DNA from: Halostagnicola kamekurae
GTDB lineage: Archaea > Halobacteriota > Halobacteria > Halobacteriales > Natrialbaceae
Assembly: GCF_900116205.1 (NCBI RefSeq)
Contig: NZ_FOZS01000004.1
Coordinates: forward strand, 402,895-466,894
DNA: 64,000 bases
Direction of reading: 5' to 3'
The translations under genes were made by a program, and so were the position numbers. Of this stretch, positions 46,974 to 55,723 are shown in pieces. The notes under the pieces are model-generated. The model did not search any database, had not been told where the DNA came from, and saw nothing but the letters and a program-made list of their open reading frames with translations. How positions within the stretch are numbered: the stretch's first letter is position 1; each line of letters starts with the position of its first letter.

Positions 46974-48473
46974 TTAGCTGTACCACCGTTCGATCTGAAT
47001 GGTCTTCTCGGTGTAGAAGTTGACCGCATCCTCGCCCTGTGCGTGGAGGTCGCCGAAGAACGACGCTTTGCGCCCGCCGAAGTGGAAAAAGCCCATCGGC
47101 GCACAGACGCCGACGTTGACGCCGATGTTGCCCGCATCCACTTCGTACCGGTACTGTCGCGCTTCGCTGCCGGACTCAGTGTAGATCGAAGACGCGTTAC
47201 CGTACTTCGTCGAGTTGACCATCTCGATCGCCGAATCGAGGTCGTCCGCGTCGGCGAGACACAACACTGGACCGAAGATCTCCGTCTGTGCGATCTCCAT
47301 GTCAGTCGTCACGCCCTCGAGGAGCGTCGGCCCGAGGAAGTGGCCGTCGAGGTCCTCGTCCGGGTGTTCGAAGTCCCGACCGTCGAGGACGAGTTCGGCC
47401 CCCTCCTCGAGCGCCTCGTCGATCAGGTCGAGGACTCGCTCCCGCGAGTCGCCCGTGATGAGCGGGCCGACGTCGGTATCTTCGTCGAGCCCGATGCCGA
47501 CGGTGAGGTTTTCGGCGGCCTCGATCAACCGTTCGCGGAGGTCGTCGTAGACGGTATCGACGCCCACGACGACGTCGTTGGCGAGACAGCGCTGCCCGGC
47601 GTTGCCGTACACCGAGCCGATGATGTTCGGAACCGCCTCGTCCACGGCTGCCTGGTCGGTAACGACGGCGTAGTTTTTCGCGCCGCCCTGTGCCTGGACG
47701 CGCTTTCCGTGCTCGGCTGCGGTCTCGTAGACGTGCTTTGCGACCGGGGAGCTCCCGACGAACGAGACGCCCTCGATGTCGTCGTGCTCTAGCAGCGCGT
47801 TGACGGTATCCGCGCCGCCGTTGACGAGGTTGACGACGCCGTCCGGGAAGCCGACCGCGTCGACGGCCTCGAAGATGAGCTGGGAGCTCAACGGCACCTT
47901 CTCGCTGGGCTTGAGGACGAACGTGTTGCCCGTCGCGACCGCGTACGGTAGGAACCACAGCGGGATCATCGCCGGGAAATTAAACGGCGTGATGGCGGTG
48001 AAGACGCCGAGGGGTTGGCGGACGGCGTACTCGTCCATATCGGCGGCCACGTCTTCGACGTTCCCGCTGCCCTCGCGCATCATGTTCGGCATCCCGCAGG
48101 CTACCTCGACGTTCTCGATGCCGCGCTTAATTTCGCCGCGGGCCTCCCCGACGGTCTTGCCGTGCTCGCGCGACAGCGCCGTTGCAATCTCCTCGAGACG
48201 GTTCTCGAGTTCGGTCTTCAGGTCGAAGAGATACTGTACTCGCTCGACGACGGGCGTCTGTCGCCACTCTTCGAACGCCTCGTCTGCCGTCTGGACCGCT
48301 TCGTCGACGGTTTCGACGGTCGAGAATTCGACGGTTGCGAGTTCGTCCCCCGTGGCGGGATCGACGACCGGCTGGGAACTGTCACCCTCCGGTGTCGTCC
48401 ACCGTCCGCCGACGTAGTTGTCGACGTGGTCACGTACATCTACCGAAACTGCTCGCTCTCGTTGCTCGGACAT
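46974..48473 (-). CDS. mmsA: Methylmalonate/malonate-semialdehyde dehydrogenase, CoA-acylating (MmsA/IolA type)
   Basis: A 499-residue aldehyde dehydrogenase. The nucleophile Cys is in GNAGQRCLAND near residue 294. QGGAKNYAVV (family form QGGAKNHAVV) and PFNFPAMIPLWFLP mark the MmsA/IolA branch, which makes acyl-CoA and CO2 rather than a free acid. In the Iol pathway it turns malonic semialdehyde into acetyl-CoA; in valine and propionate metabolism it makes propionyl-CoA. The start is ATG 48473. Divergent from an IclR gene across 168 bases that hold two dyads. Confidence 0.92.
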   Translation of the reverse strand: MSEQRERAVSVDVRDHVDNYVGGRWTTPEGDSSQPVVDPATGDELATVEFSTVETVDEAVQTADEAFEEWRQTPVVERVQYLFDLKTELENRLEEIATALSREHGKTVGEARGEIKRGIENVEVACGMPNMMREGSGNVEDVAADMDEYAVRQPLGVFTAITPFNFPAMIPLWFLPYAVATGNTFVLKPSEKVPLSSQLIFEAVDAVGFPDGVVNLVNGGADTVNALLEHDDIEGVSFVGSSPVAKHVYETAAEHGKRVQAQGGAKNYAVVTDQAAVDEAVPNIIGSVYGNAGQRCLANDVVVGVDTVYDDLRERLIEAAENLTVGIGLDEDTDVGPLITGDSRERVLDLIDEALEEGAELVLDGRDFEHPDEDLDGHFLGPTLLEGVTTDMEIAQTEIFGPVLCLADADDLDSAIEMVNSTKYGNASSIYTESGSEARQYRYEVDAGNIGVNVGVCAPMGFFHFGGRKASFFGDLHAQGEDAVNFYTEKTIQIERWYS

Positions 48474-48485
48474 GCGTCTGGTAGC

Positions 48486-48502
48486 TTGTGGTACGAACAC
48501 AA
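48486..48502. promoter_or_regulatory. Dyad TTGTG-N7-CACAA at the mmsA promoter
   Basis: TTGTGGTACGAACACAA, a 5-7-5 dyad, lies 13-29 bases before the mmsA ATG and would cover its TATA/start region. It has the same spacing as the GTTTG-N7-CAAAC dyads nearby. Confidence 0.5.
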
Positions 48503-48593
48503 ATACGTTACGCTCACTCCGGCGTAAATGCTCGAAATCGGTCGATTTCGGTGAGGATAGGCCATCGTTCGTAAGGTTCAAACACCCACATTC

Positions 48594-48610
48594 GTTTGGG
48601 AGACACAAAC
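48594..48610. promoter_or_regulatory. Dyad GTTTG-N7-CAAAC at the IclR promoter
   Basis: GTTTGGGAGACACAAAC directly abuts the TATA-like AATTTAG (48611-48617) of the IclR gene starting at 48642. It occupies the BRE position, so binding would block TFB. Near-identical to the site at 61884. Confidence 0.6.
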
Positions 48611-48641
48611 AATTTAGTGGCTGGGTGTGCTGTGTACTCAC

Positions 48642-49409
48642 ATGGCCAAATCGTCGAAGCCGAGAACGATTCAGGCGGTGGGAATCACGCTCGAGATCAT
48701 CGATTACCTGCACGAGAACGACAGCGCGCGGATTACCGAGATCGCGGACGAACTGAATCGATCGAAAGGAACGATCCACTGTCATCTGGCGACGCTCCTC
48801 GAGAAAGAACACGTCGTCAAAGACGACGAGACCTACCGACTCAGCCTCCGGTACCTCGAACTGGGTGAAGGGGTGAAAGAACGGCTCGGTACCTACGAGG
48901 TCGTCACGGACGAACTGGCCGATCTGGCCGAGCAGTCCAACGAGTTAGTGCAATTTGCAACGGAGGAACACGGCCGGGCGGTATACCTCTACAAGACCGG
49001 CGGCGAACTGGCCGTCCAGACGGCGTCGTCCGTCGGCAAACGGGAGTACCTTCACTGTATCTCCCTCGGAAAGGCGATTCTCGCTCACTACCCGCGAGAG
49101 CGCGTCGAGGAGATCGTCGACGAACACGGATTGCCTGGGTACACGCCGCAAACGATCACCAGCCGCGACGAGCTTTTCGAAGAGCTCGAGACGATTCGAG
49201 AGCGGGGGTACGCCTTCGACGACGAGGAGAAAATAGAGGGGCTCCGCTGTGTCGCGGCACCCGTAACGGCCGGCGAAGACGACGTGATCGGCGCGGTGAG
49301 CGTCTCCGGTCCCTCGAGTCGAATGACCGGCGATCGGTACCGGGAAGAACTGCCCAACATGGTCACTCGCTCCGCGAACGTCATCGAGATCAACGCCAAG
49401 TTCTCCTGA
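48642..49409 (+). CDS. IclR-family regulator of the island (copy 2)
   Basis: A 255-residue regulator. The winged helix covers about residues 8-65 (TIQAVGITLEIIDYLHENDS onward) and the effector domain the rest, with SLGKAILAHYP near 145. The ATG at 48642 has AATTTAG 25-31 bases before it. It is similar to the IclR at 62593; both share GKAILA and GLCCVA/GLRCVA blocks. It likely controls mmsA, with which it shares the promoter region, and itself. Confidence 0.9.
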   Translation: MAKSSKPRTIQAVGITLEIIDYLHENDSARITEIADELNRSKGTIHCHLATLLEKEHVVKDDETYRLSLRYLELGEGVKERLGTYEVVTDELADLAEQSNELVQFATEEHGRAVYLYKTGGELAVQTASSVGKREYLHCISLGKAILAHYPRERVEEIVDEHGLPGYTPQTITSRDELFEELETIRERGYAFDDEEKIEGLRCVAAPVTAGEDDVIGAVSVSGPSSRMTGDRYREELPNMVTRSANVIEINAKFS

Positions 49410-49413
49410 GTTC

Positions 49414-49430
49414 GTTTGCGACGTTCAAAC
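49414..49430. promoter_or_regulatory. Dyad GTTTG-N7-CAAAC downstream of IclR copy 2
   Basis: GTTTGCGACGTTCAAAC lies five bases after the IclR stop and 257 bases before the 2-hydroxyacid dehydrogenase start. It shares outer arms and spacing with the sites at 48594 and 61884. Confidence 0.5.
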
Positions 49431-49686
49431 GGACGTATTTCGACCGGTACTCGGTCGATTCGTGGAATCGCGCCCAATAAGCCACCGAGCGACCGACTGA
49501 GGTGAGTACTGAGACCGTTTACACAGGTACACGTGTAACTCCGATCGTCGAACACCGCCCACTGCACCGATACCGCCGACAGAATCGCGCCCGGTTTGAC
49601 GCTCGCAAAACGACGGGTCGAACTCGAGCGGGCGTTCGGCCGGTAGAAATCCTTATGTGACGAGTCGACGTGGGTCAAAGACGCGT

Positions 49687-50709
49687 ATGACTCAACGCAT
49701 CGGAGACGTGACCGTCGGTATCACCGCAGGCAGCGAGTTCGATCTCGAGATCGAACGATCCGTGTTCGAGGGGACGGACGCGACGCTTCGCCCGGTCGAT
49801 ATCGGGTCGACCGACGATCTCATCGCGGAGCTGGCCGACGTCGACGCGGTGATCGACCGGTTGCTGGCGGCCCCCTACACGGCGTCGGTCGTCGACGCGC
49901 TCGAGGCGTGTGACGTGATCGCCCGCTGTGGCATTGGCGTCGACGGAATCGATCTCGAGCGCGCCGCCCAACGTGGAATGTACGTCCTCAACGTTCCGGA
50001 GTACTGCCAGTACGAGGTATCGGAACACACGATGATGCTGTTGCTCGCGGTAGAGCGCACACTCCCAACGTACGACACGGCGATGAAAGACGGCGTGTGG
50101 GCGCGGGACGTTACGACGCCGTCGGTCCACCGACTACACGGCCAGACGATGGGACTCGTCGGGTTCGGAACGATCGGGCGACTCGTCGCGGAGAGAGCCG
50201 ACGCGTTCGGGATGGAGGTCGTCGCGTTCGACCCGCACATCGACGCGACGGAGATGGAGCAAGCGGGGGTCAAAGCGGTCGAGTTCGACGAATTACTGGC
50301 GGTTTCGGACGCCGTGTCGCTGCATACGCCACTCGTCGAAGACACCGAAGGCATGCTGGACGCGGCCGCGTTCGAACGGATGAAGGAGACGGCGGTGTTG
50401 ATAAACGTGGCGCGCGGCGGACTCGTGGTCGAGGACGACCTCGTTGCCGCCCTGCAGTCCGGCGATATCGCCGGTGCCGGACTCGACGTGTTCGACGAGG
50501 AACCCTCGAGTCGGGGCGATTCGAACCCGCCGTTTTCGAGTCCGCTTCGGGATCTCGAGCGGGTGATCCTCACCCCGCACGTCGCGTGGTTTTCGAGAGA
50601 GGCAAACGACGAACGCCGACGAACGGCCGCTCGAGACGTTCGACGCGTCCTCGCCGGGAAGGAGCCGGAAAACGCCGTCGTGGAACCGTCGTCGGTTCGA
50701 GAGACCTGA
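49687..50709 (+). CDS. D-isomer-specific 2-hydroxyacid dehydrogenase (C-terminal-binding-protein-like)
   Basis: A 340-residue NAD-dependent dehydrogenase. The Rossmann motif GLVGFGTIGR is near residue 155. Catalytic residues are Arg in NVARGG (near 240), Glu in DVFDEEP (near 270) and His in LTPHVAW (near 300). It reduces a 2-keto acid such as glyoxylate, hydroxypyruvate or a sugar-derived keto acid, or the reverse. The start is ATG 49687, ten codons inside an open frame that begins at 49657. Confidence 0.88.
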   Translation: MTQRIGDVTVGITAGSEFDLEIERSVFEGTDATLRPVDIGSTDDLIAELADVDAVIDRLLAAPYTASVVDALEACDVIARCGIGVDGIDLERAAQRGMYVLNVPEYCQYEVSEHTMMLLLAVERTLPTYDTAMKDGVWARDVTTPSVHRLHGQTMGLVGFGTIGRLVAERADAFGMEVVAFDPHIDATEMEQAGVKAVEFDELLAVSDAVSLHTPLVEDTEGMLDAAAFERMKETAVLINVARGGLVVEDDLVAALQSGDIAGAGLDVFDEEPSSRGDSNPPFSSPLRDLERVILTPHVAWFSREANDERRRTAARDVRRVLAGKEPENAVVEPSSVRET

Positions 50710-50800
50710 TATCGGGTGTCGGTGGCATCGAAGCCGTACACGGCGACAGCGAGCAGGTGGGGCCCCAGACGACTCGTTCGTCGATCAGTTATCCAGAAGG

Positions 50801-50806
50801 TATTTT
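50801..50806 (+). promoter_or_regulatory. TATA-like element of IolE-like copy 2
   Basis: TATTTT lies 26-31 bases before ATG 50832. It supports that start instead of a readthrough from the preceding gene. Confidence 0.5.
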
Positions 50807-50831
50807 GCAGTGTGTTGCGTTGGTGTCTATC

Positions 50832-51662
50832 ATGGGAACTGGCTACACGACCATCATGTACGACGCCGAAGCTATCGACGATGCGCTGGGCGATATCGCC
50901 GCCTGTCAGTACGATGGCGTCGAGATCGGAGTCGAGAAGATCCGTGCGAACGGTGTCGAGCCCGTCGATCGATGGCTCAAAGAGTACGACCTGGAGTTAT
51001 ACCTGGCGATGAGCGAGTGGATCGAATCCGAAGCGGCGGTCCAACGGATGATCGACGACATGCCGACCATCGCCGATCTCGGCGCAGAGTTCGTCGGGAT
51101 ACTGCCGCCACAGCGGGCTCGATACGACACCGGAACCGTCGAGGAATGGCTGTCCCGAATCACCAATGCGGCAGTCGACGCCGGGGTGCGTCCGGTCGTC
51201 CACCACCACGGTGCGACCGCTATCGAGGGACCGTCGGAGATTCGCCGCTACCTCGAGGCCATCGACGACCTGGAACTCCTGTTCGATACCGCTCACTACT
51301 ACCCCTACGGGGACAACTATCCCGACGGCGACCTGACCGACGGCATCGAGCGGTTCGCAGACGACATCGCCTACGTTCACCTCAAAGACGTCGACCCGGT
51401 CAAGGACTTCGAAGCGAACCGAGACGCGCTCTCCGAGGCCGACTTCCACCTCGACAACGTCATCAACTACTTCCGGTCGTTCACCGATCTCGGGGACGGC
51501 ATTCTCGAGTTCGACGCGTTCTACGAGGCGCTGACGGAGGCCGGATACGACGGACACTACACGATCGAAATCGAAAATGAGGTAGATAAACCGCTCATCC
51601 ACGCCAAGGAGAACTACGACTACTGGTCGTCCGTCGAGGCGGCGAACGCTCGTTCACGCTGA
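50832..51662 (+). CDS. IolE-like sugar phosphate isomerase/epimerase (TIM barrel), copy 2
   Basis: A 276-residue paralogue of the protein at 39987. The opening MGTGYTTIMYD, the GILPP loop, VHHHG, FDTAHYYPYG, YVHLKDVDP and IEIENE blocks match copy 1 in order. The metal-site residues are the same. Having two versions suggests two successive steps (for example dehydration and epimerisation) or two substrates. The frame is open far upstream into the preceding gene, so the start was fixed by homology to copy 1 and the TATA-like element. Confidence 0.85.
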   Translation: MGTGYTTIMYDAEAIDDALGDIAACQYDGVEIGVEKIRANGVEPVDRWLKEYDLELYLAMSEWIESEAAVQRMIDDMPTIADLGAEFVGILPPQRARYDTGTVEEWLSRITNAAVDAGVRPVVHHHGATAIEGPSEIRRYLEAIDDLELLFDTAHYYPYGDNYPDGDLTDGIERFADDIAYVHLKDVDPVKDFEANRDALSEADFHLDNVINYFRSFTDLGDGILEFDAFYEALTEAGYDGHYTIEIENEVDKPLIHAKENYDYWSSVEAANARSR

Positions 51663-51790
51663 TAGCGACCGGACGGGATTCTCGAGTTTTGGGACGACCG
51701 TTCGAAAATCGACCGAAACGGCCGCTGACTCGAGGTCTCGAGCACTAATCCGGAGACGACTGTTCTACATCGGCCGGGCGATGACCGACA

Positions 51791-52720
51791 TCAGGCCAGT
51801 TGCATCAGCGACGCACCGGCGACGATGACCGCGATGCCACTGAGGATTCGCGGCGAGTGAGGCACTCGTCGAACCGAGAGATACGAAATCACGACGATGA
51901 CGAGCGGATAAACGTTCGAGAGCGGGACAACGGTGATGACGGTTCCGCGTTGGAGCGCACTGAACCATGCGAGCCAGTTGCCTGCAACGAAAACGCCCGC
52001 GACGGTAAACGCCACAAGCGCTAGATTGTCGCGAACGCGAACGCGCGAACGGAGATCCCCAGAACCGCCGAACGCGACGACAAACGCCGCAAGGGCCGTC
52101 GTTTGACCAACGGCGGTTCCCAATAGCGGATCGTCGACCCGATTCAATCCGATCGAAACGAGAACGAACGACGCACCGAGTATCCCCATCGCGGCGACCG
52201 GGAACAGGAGGTCTCGCCCTTCGGCTCGAGCGAATTCGCTGCGAAGGAGGTCATCCGAATCATCACCTCCCGTCCGCGAGACCTGCAATACGATACAGCC
52301 GCCGACGATACACGCCAGCCCGATCGCTGAGGTGATGGTGAACGATTCGCCGAGAACCGGCACGGCCAGCAGCGCAGCGATGGCGGGGTTAGCTCCGACA
52401 ACGGCACCGGCGACTCGAGCGCCGACGCGGTCGATGCCCCGGAAGTATAACAGCCGAAACGCCGCCGGGTTTCCGAGCCCCGCGATGACGAACGGCGCGA
52501 GCCGTCTCGCAGTTACGTCGTCGAACGAGAGGCCGCGGATCGCGAGTAACCCCCAGAAAACGACGACGCTGACGAGGATGGTGACGACTGTCGCAGTTAG
52601 TGTCGGCGACGTACGCTCTTCGAAATGGCCGTTTTCCAGCCCGTATTCGACGGAAACGGCCTGCAGTGCCGAAAACACTGACGCGAGCAATGCGAGGGCG
52701 GCGCTCAGTTCAAGGATCAT
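51791..52720 (-). CDS. EamA/DMT-superfamily transporter
   Basis: A 309-residue membrane protein with ten predicted helices built from two EamA repeats. The second repeat opens with LLFPVAAMGILGASFVLVSIG. Members export or import amino acids, sugars and metabolites. The ATG at 52720 begins MILELSAALALLAS, the first helix; the 81 residues upstream in the same frame are polar and unlike the family. It may move a metabolite of the island. Confidence 0.85.
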   Translation of the reverse strand: MILELSAALALLASVFSALQAVSVEYGLENGHFEERTSPTLTATVVTILVSVVVFWGLLAIRGLSFDDVTARRLAPFVIAGLGNPAAFRLLYFRGIDRVGARVAGAVVGANPAIAALLAVPVLGESFTITSAIGLACIVGGCIVLQVSRTGGDDSDDLLRSEFARAEGRDLLFPVAAMGILGASFVLVSIGLNRVDDPLLGTAVGQTTALAAFVVAFGGSGDLRSRVRVRDNLALVAFTVAGVFVAGNWLAWFSALQRGTVITVVPLSNVYPLVIVVISYLSVRRVPHSPRILSGIAVIVAGASLMQLA

Positions 52721-52898
52721 TATTGGTGAGGCGAGGAGTTGCGCCGACGGCGAGCGATATCGCGCGACGGGCTGATTCTCGATCGAAGCCAGTAGGTCTG
52801 TATCGAATATCGGTCTTGTCTCAAAGTAGCATGGTGTGGGGATACTCGAGACCGGCGAACCGACCTCACGGTCAGATTTCGACTCGTTTGCTGTCTGG

Positions 52899-52940
52899 AA
52901 TACCGGTTTGTGGGTTCCGAATACCAGTTTGTGGGTTCGG
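52899..52940. repeat. Two tandem 21-bp repeats
   Basis: Adjacent units at 52899-52919 and 52920-52940, each opening AATACC and containing GTTTGTGGGTTC, differ at only two positions. They lie between the UspA stop and the EamA start, about 180 bases before the latter. They could be an operator or a slip duplication. Confidence 0.65.
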
Positions 52941-52981
52941 TTGTCCGAAAAGTCCGATAGCACGGACCGCGTGAACTCAGC

Positions 52982-53416
52982 TCACTCTGAAACGAACGTA
53001 ACGGGGCAGGTGGCATTGAGAATGACCGTTTGGGCTGTGCTCCCGAAAATCGCCTTGCCGGCTGGACTCCGCGAGCGCCCCTGAATAACCAGCAGATCGG
53101 TGTCTGCCGCGTCGGCCAGCGAGACGAGTTCGGGACCGATCTCGCCGACTGCGCCCCGCGCCTCGACGGGGATATCGGCCGCCTCGAGATCGGTCGCGAG
53201 TTCCCGAACCGATTCGCTCCGTCGGGCGACGTCGTCCGGCGACGGTTGGCCATCAAAGTCGAGCCCGGCTACCGTTTCCTCGTAGTCCGCTTCGTCGTAG
53301 GATCGTCCCAAGACGACGGTCGCCCCCGTCGAGCGCGCGAGGTCGCGAACGGTCTCGAGAAGTGGGGTTCGATCATCGGCGTCCGTGACGGCGACGAAAA
53401 TCGTATCTATAGCCAT
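52982..53416 (-). CDS. UspA-family universal stress protein
   Basis: A 144-residue nucleotide-binding protein. The ATP-binding loop is visible near residues 110-130 as GRSRSPAGKAIFGSTAQTVI (G-x2-G-x9-G-S/T type), so it is likely an ATP-binding member. The TATA-like AAATATATG lies about 30 bases before the ATG. It sits between the EamA gene and the sugar ABC operon. Confidence 0.88.
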   Translation of the reverse strand: MAIDTIFVAVTDADDRTPLLETVRDLARSTGATVVLGRSYDEADYEETVAGLDFDGQPSPDDVARRSESVRELATDLEAADIPVEARGAVGEIGPELVSLADAADTDLLVIQGRSRSPAGKAIFGSTAQTVILNATCPVTFVSE

Positions 53417-53600
53417 GAACTCGTGTGAGTATTGGTACCCATCTACATATATTTTCCCCTTTTGGCGTCCGTCATCGGAGAACGGAAACTTCGGCGACGG
53501 AGTCGTCTCACAAAATTCAACGAGTATGGGGTGGGCTGGTCCCAGTCACACCGTGAGAAGTCGAGGTCGTGGCGGGCGGTTCAGACGCCGAGGAAGGCGA

Positions 53601-54758
53601 TCAGTCCGACGTGGACTCTGCCTGTTGTTTGGTCGCTTTCGTTCGCTCGACCTCTCCGTCGTCGATCCGGTCGCCGGAGCGGACATCGAACCCGTGGACG
53701 AGCGGGTCGTCTATCGTCAGCCAGATATCCTCCGTACGCACCGCCTCGACGGTACTGGGTGCTTTCACGGTGAGCTCGATGGAGTCTCCATCCTCGTCGC
53801 CGACGAGGACGTCGATGATCTGGTTGTCGCCCTGGGGCTCGGTCACCTTGATCTGTCCGCGAATCGCGTTGTCGACGGGCTCCGTGTGCGCCGTGAAGTA
53901 CTGCGGTCGAACGCCGAGGACGAACTCGTCGTGATCCCGGTATCGTTCTGCCACGCTCGAGGCCAGCCCGTACTCGAATCCGTCGACGCCGTCGGTCGAG
54001 CGAACCACGCCGGACTCGTCCATCTCGACGGTGACGAAGTTCATCGACGGCGAGCCGATGAACCCGGCGACGAACCTGTTTTTGGGTTCGTGGTAGACCT
54101 CGTCCGGAGAGCCGATCTGCTGGATGTGACCCTCGTTCATCACCACGAGCTTGTCGCCGAGCGACATCGCCTCCTCCTGATCGTGGGTCACGTAAAGCGT
54201 CGTGATGTCGAGTTCGCGCTGGAGCACCTTGATTCGACTGCGCATGCTCAGTTTCAGTTTCGCGTCGAGATTGGCCAGCGGCTCGTCCATCAGGAACACC
54301 GACGGCCGCCGAATGATCGCGCGACCGAGCGCGACGCGCTGTTGTTGGCCACCGCTGAGATTGGCGATATCTCGATCGAGTAACTCCGGAATCTCGAGCA
54401 TCTCTGCGACCTCCTGGACGCGTTCGGTGCGATCCGCGCCGTCGATTCCCGCGACCTTGAGCGGGTAGCCGATGTTCTCTCGCACCGTCATGTGCGGGTA
54501 GAGGGCGAAGTTCTGGAACACCATCGCCGCGTTCCGGTTTTTTGGGTGCACGTCGGTGACGTCGTAATCGCCGAGCGTGATCGTCCCGCTGGTCGGTTCG
54601 GTGAGGCCGGCGAGACAGCGCAGCGTCGTCGTCTTCCCGCATCCGCTGGGCCCCAGCAGGATGGCGAACTCGCCGTCTTCGACGGTGAGGTCGATGTCCT
54701 CGACCGCGATCGTATCTCCGTACCGCTTTTCGACTGAATCGTATTCGACGTTAACCAT
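53601..54758 (-). CDS. Sugar ABC transporter ATPase (MalK/UgpC/MsmK type)
   Basis: A 385-residue ATPase of carbohydrate uptake class 1 importers. Walker A is GPSGCGKTT (residues 37-45), the signature NLSGGQQQR near 135, Walker B VFLMDEPLANLDAK near 155. A TOBE/MalK regulatory domain fills about 240-360. Last gene of binding protein, permease, permease, ATPase, all on the minus strand. A 26-residue Lys/Thr/Glu tail is unusual but not remarkable. Confidence 0.93.
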   Translation of the reverse strand: MVNVEYDSVEKRYGDTIAVEDIDLTVEDGEFAILLGPSGCGKTTTLRCLAGLTEPTSGTITLGDYDVTDVHPKNRNAAMVFQNFALYPHMTVRENIGYPLKVAGIDGADRTERVQEVAEMLEIPELLDRDIANLSGGQQQRVALGRAIIRRPSVFLMDEPLANLDAKLKLSMRSRIKVLQRELDITTLYVTHDQEEAMSLGDKLVVMNEGHIQQIGSPDEVYHEPKNRFVAGFIGSPSMNFVTVEMDESGVVRSTDGVDGFEYGLASSVAERYRDHDEFVLGVRPQYFTAHTEPVDNAIRGQIKVTEPQGDNQIIDVLVGDEDGDSIELTVKAPSTVEAVRTEDIWLTIDDPLVHGFDVRSGDRIDDGEVERTKATKQQAESTSD

Positions 54759-54812
54759 TGGTGTATACCTCCGTGAATCGCGCGTGTGCGTTGTTCGATC
54801 GTGTGCTGTGCG

Positions 54813-55721
54813 TCATTTGCCGACCGCCCCCATGCTGAATCCGCGGACGAGTTCCTGCCGTGCGACAAACGCGAACAGCAAGACTGGGACGAGCGCGATG
54901 GTCCCCGCGACGCTGACGTTGATCCACTGGACCGAGTACTTCGTGACGAACGACGAGAGTCCGACCGGGAGCGTCATCGCCGCGACGTCTTGGGTCAGGA
55001 TGATCGCGAACAGCAACTCGTTCCACGTGATGATCGTGGTGAAGATCGCGGACGCGAGCAACCCGGGCTTGACCAGCGGAAGAACGACTTTGAAGAACGC
55101 CCCGATGTGGGTGTGGCCGTCCAACATCGCGGACTCGACGAGGCTGTCCGGCACCTCCTCGAAGAACCCCTTCATCATCCAGACCGCGAACGGGATGTTG
55201 AACATCACGTACACGCAGACGAGACCGTAGAGCGTGTTCACGAGCTGGAAGTTTCGGAAGATGACGAACAGCGGGATGATCGTCACGATCGGCGGCATGA
55301 ACCGTGTCGAGAGGATGTAAAACGGCAAGTGGAAGTCGAGGTTGTACGGGAAATCGAACGTGACGAACCCGTACGCCGCTGCCGCCCCGATCGTCGTCGC
55401 GATGATAGTCGTCACGATCGTGACGATGACGCTGTTGAGGACGTATTGAATGAATTCGGGTCGCTGAGCGAACAACTGAACGAAGTTGTTCACCTGGAAA
55501 TCGGTCGGGATCCACTGTGGCGGGAACGACAACAGCGCCTCTCGAGACTTGAGTGCGCCGGAGACGAGCCAGTACACCGGGAACAGCGTCCAGACGAGGA
55601 AGAAACCGAGCACCGCGTAGGTGGCTGCCTTGCTGATCCCCGTCTCCGCTAAACGCTCTTGTAGTCGCTCGGTTCGGGACGGGTCTTTGAACGGAACGTC
55701 GGGTTGTTGATCTGTAGCCAT
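54813..55721 (-). CDS. Sugar ABC permease (MalG-like)
   Basis: A 302-residue permease with six helices. The EAA loop is ESAMLDGHTHIGAFFKVVLP near residue 200. The opening VLGFFLVWTLFPVYWLVSGA is typical. It pairs with the MalF-like subunit, whose stop is three bases before its start. Confidence 0.92.
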   Translation of the reverse strand: MATDQQPDVPFKDPSRTERLQERLAETGISKAATYAVLGFFLVWTLFPVYWLVSGALKSREALLSFPPQWIPTDFQVNNFVQLFAQRPEFIQYVLNSVIVTIVTTIIATTIGAAAAYGFVTFDFPYNLDFHLPFYILSTRFMPPIVTIIPLFVIFRNFQLVNTLYGLVCVYVMFNIPFAVWMMKGFFEEVPDSLVESAMLDGHTHIGAFFKVVLPLVKPGLLASAIFTTIITWNELLFAIILTQDVAAMTLPVGLSSFVTKYSVQWINVSVAGTIALVPVLLFAFVARQELVRGFSMGAVGK

Positions 55722-55723
55722 GG

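Noticed and set aside
50097..50831. In-frame extension of IolE-like copy 2 back into the 2-hydroxyacid dehydrogenase gene
   Set aside because: Arg/Gly-rich, overlaps a real gene in another frame; copy 1 starts at the equivalent of 50832.
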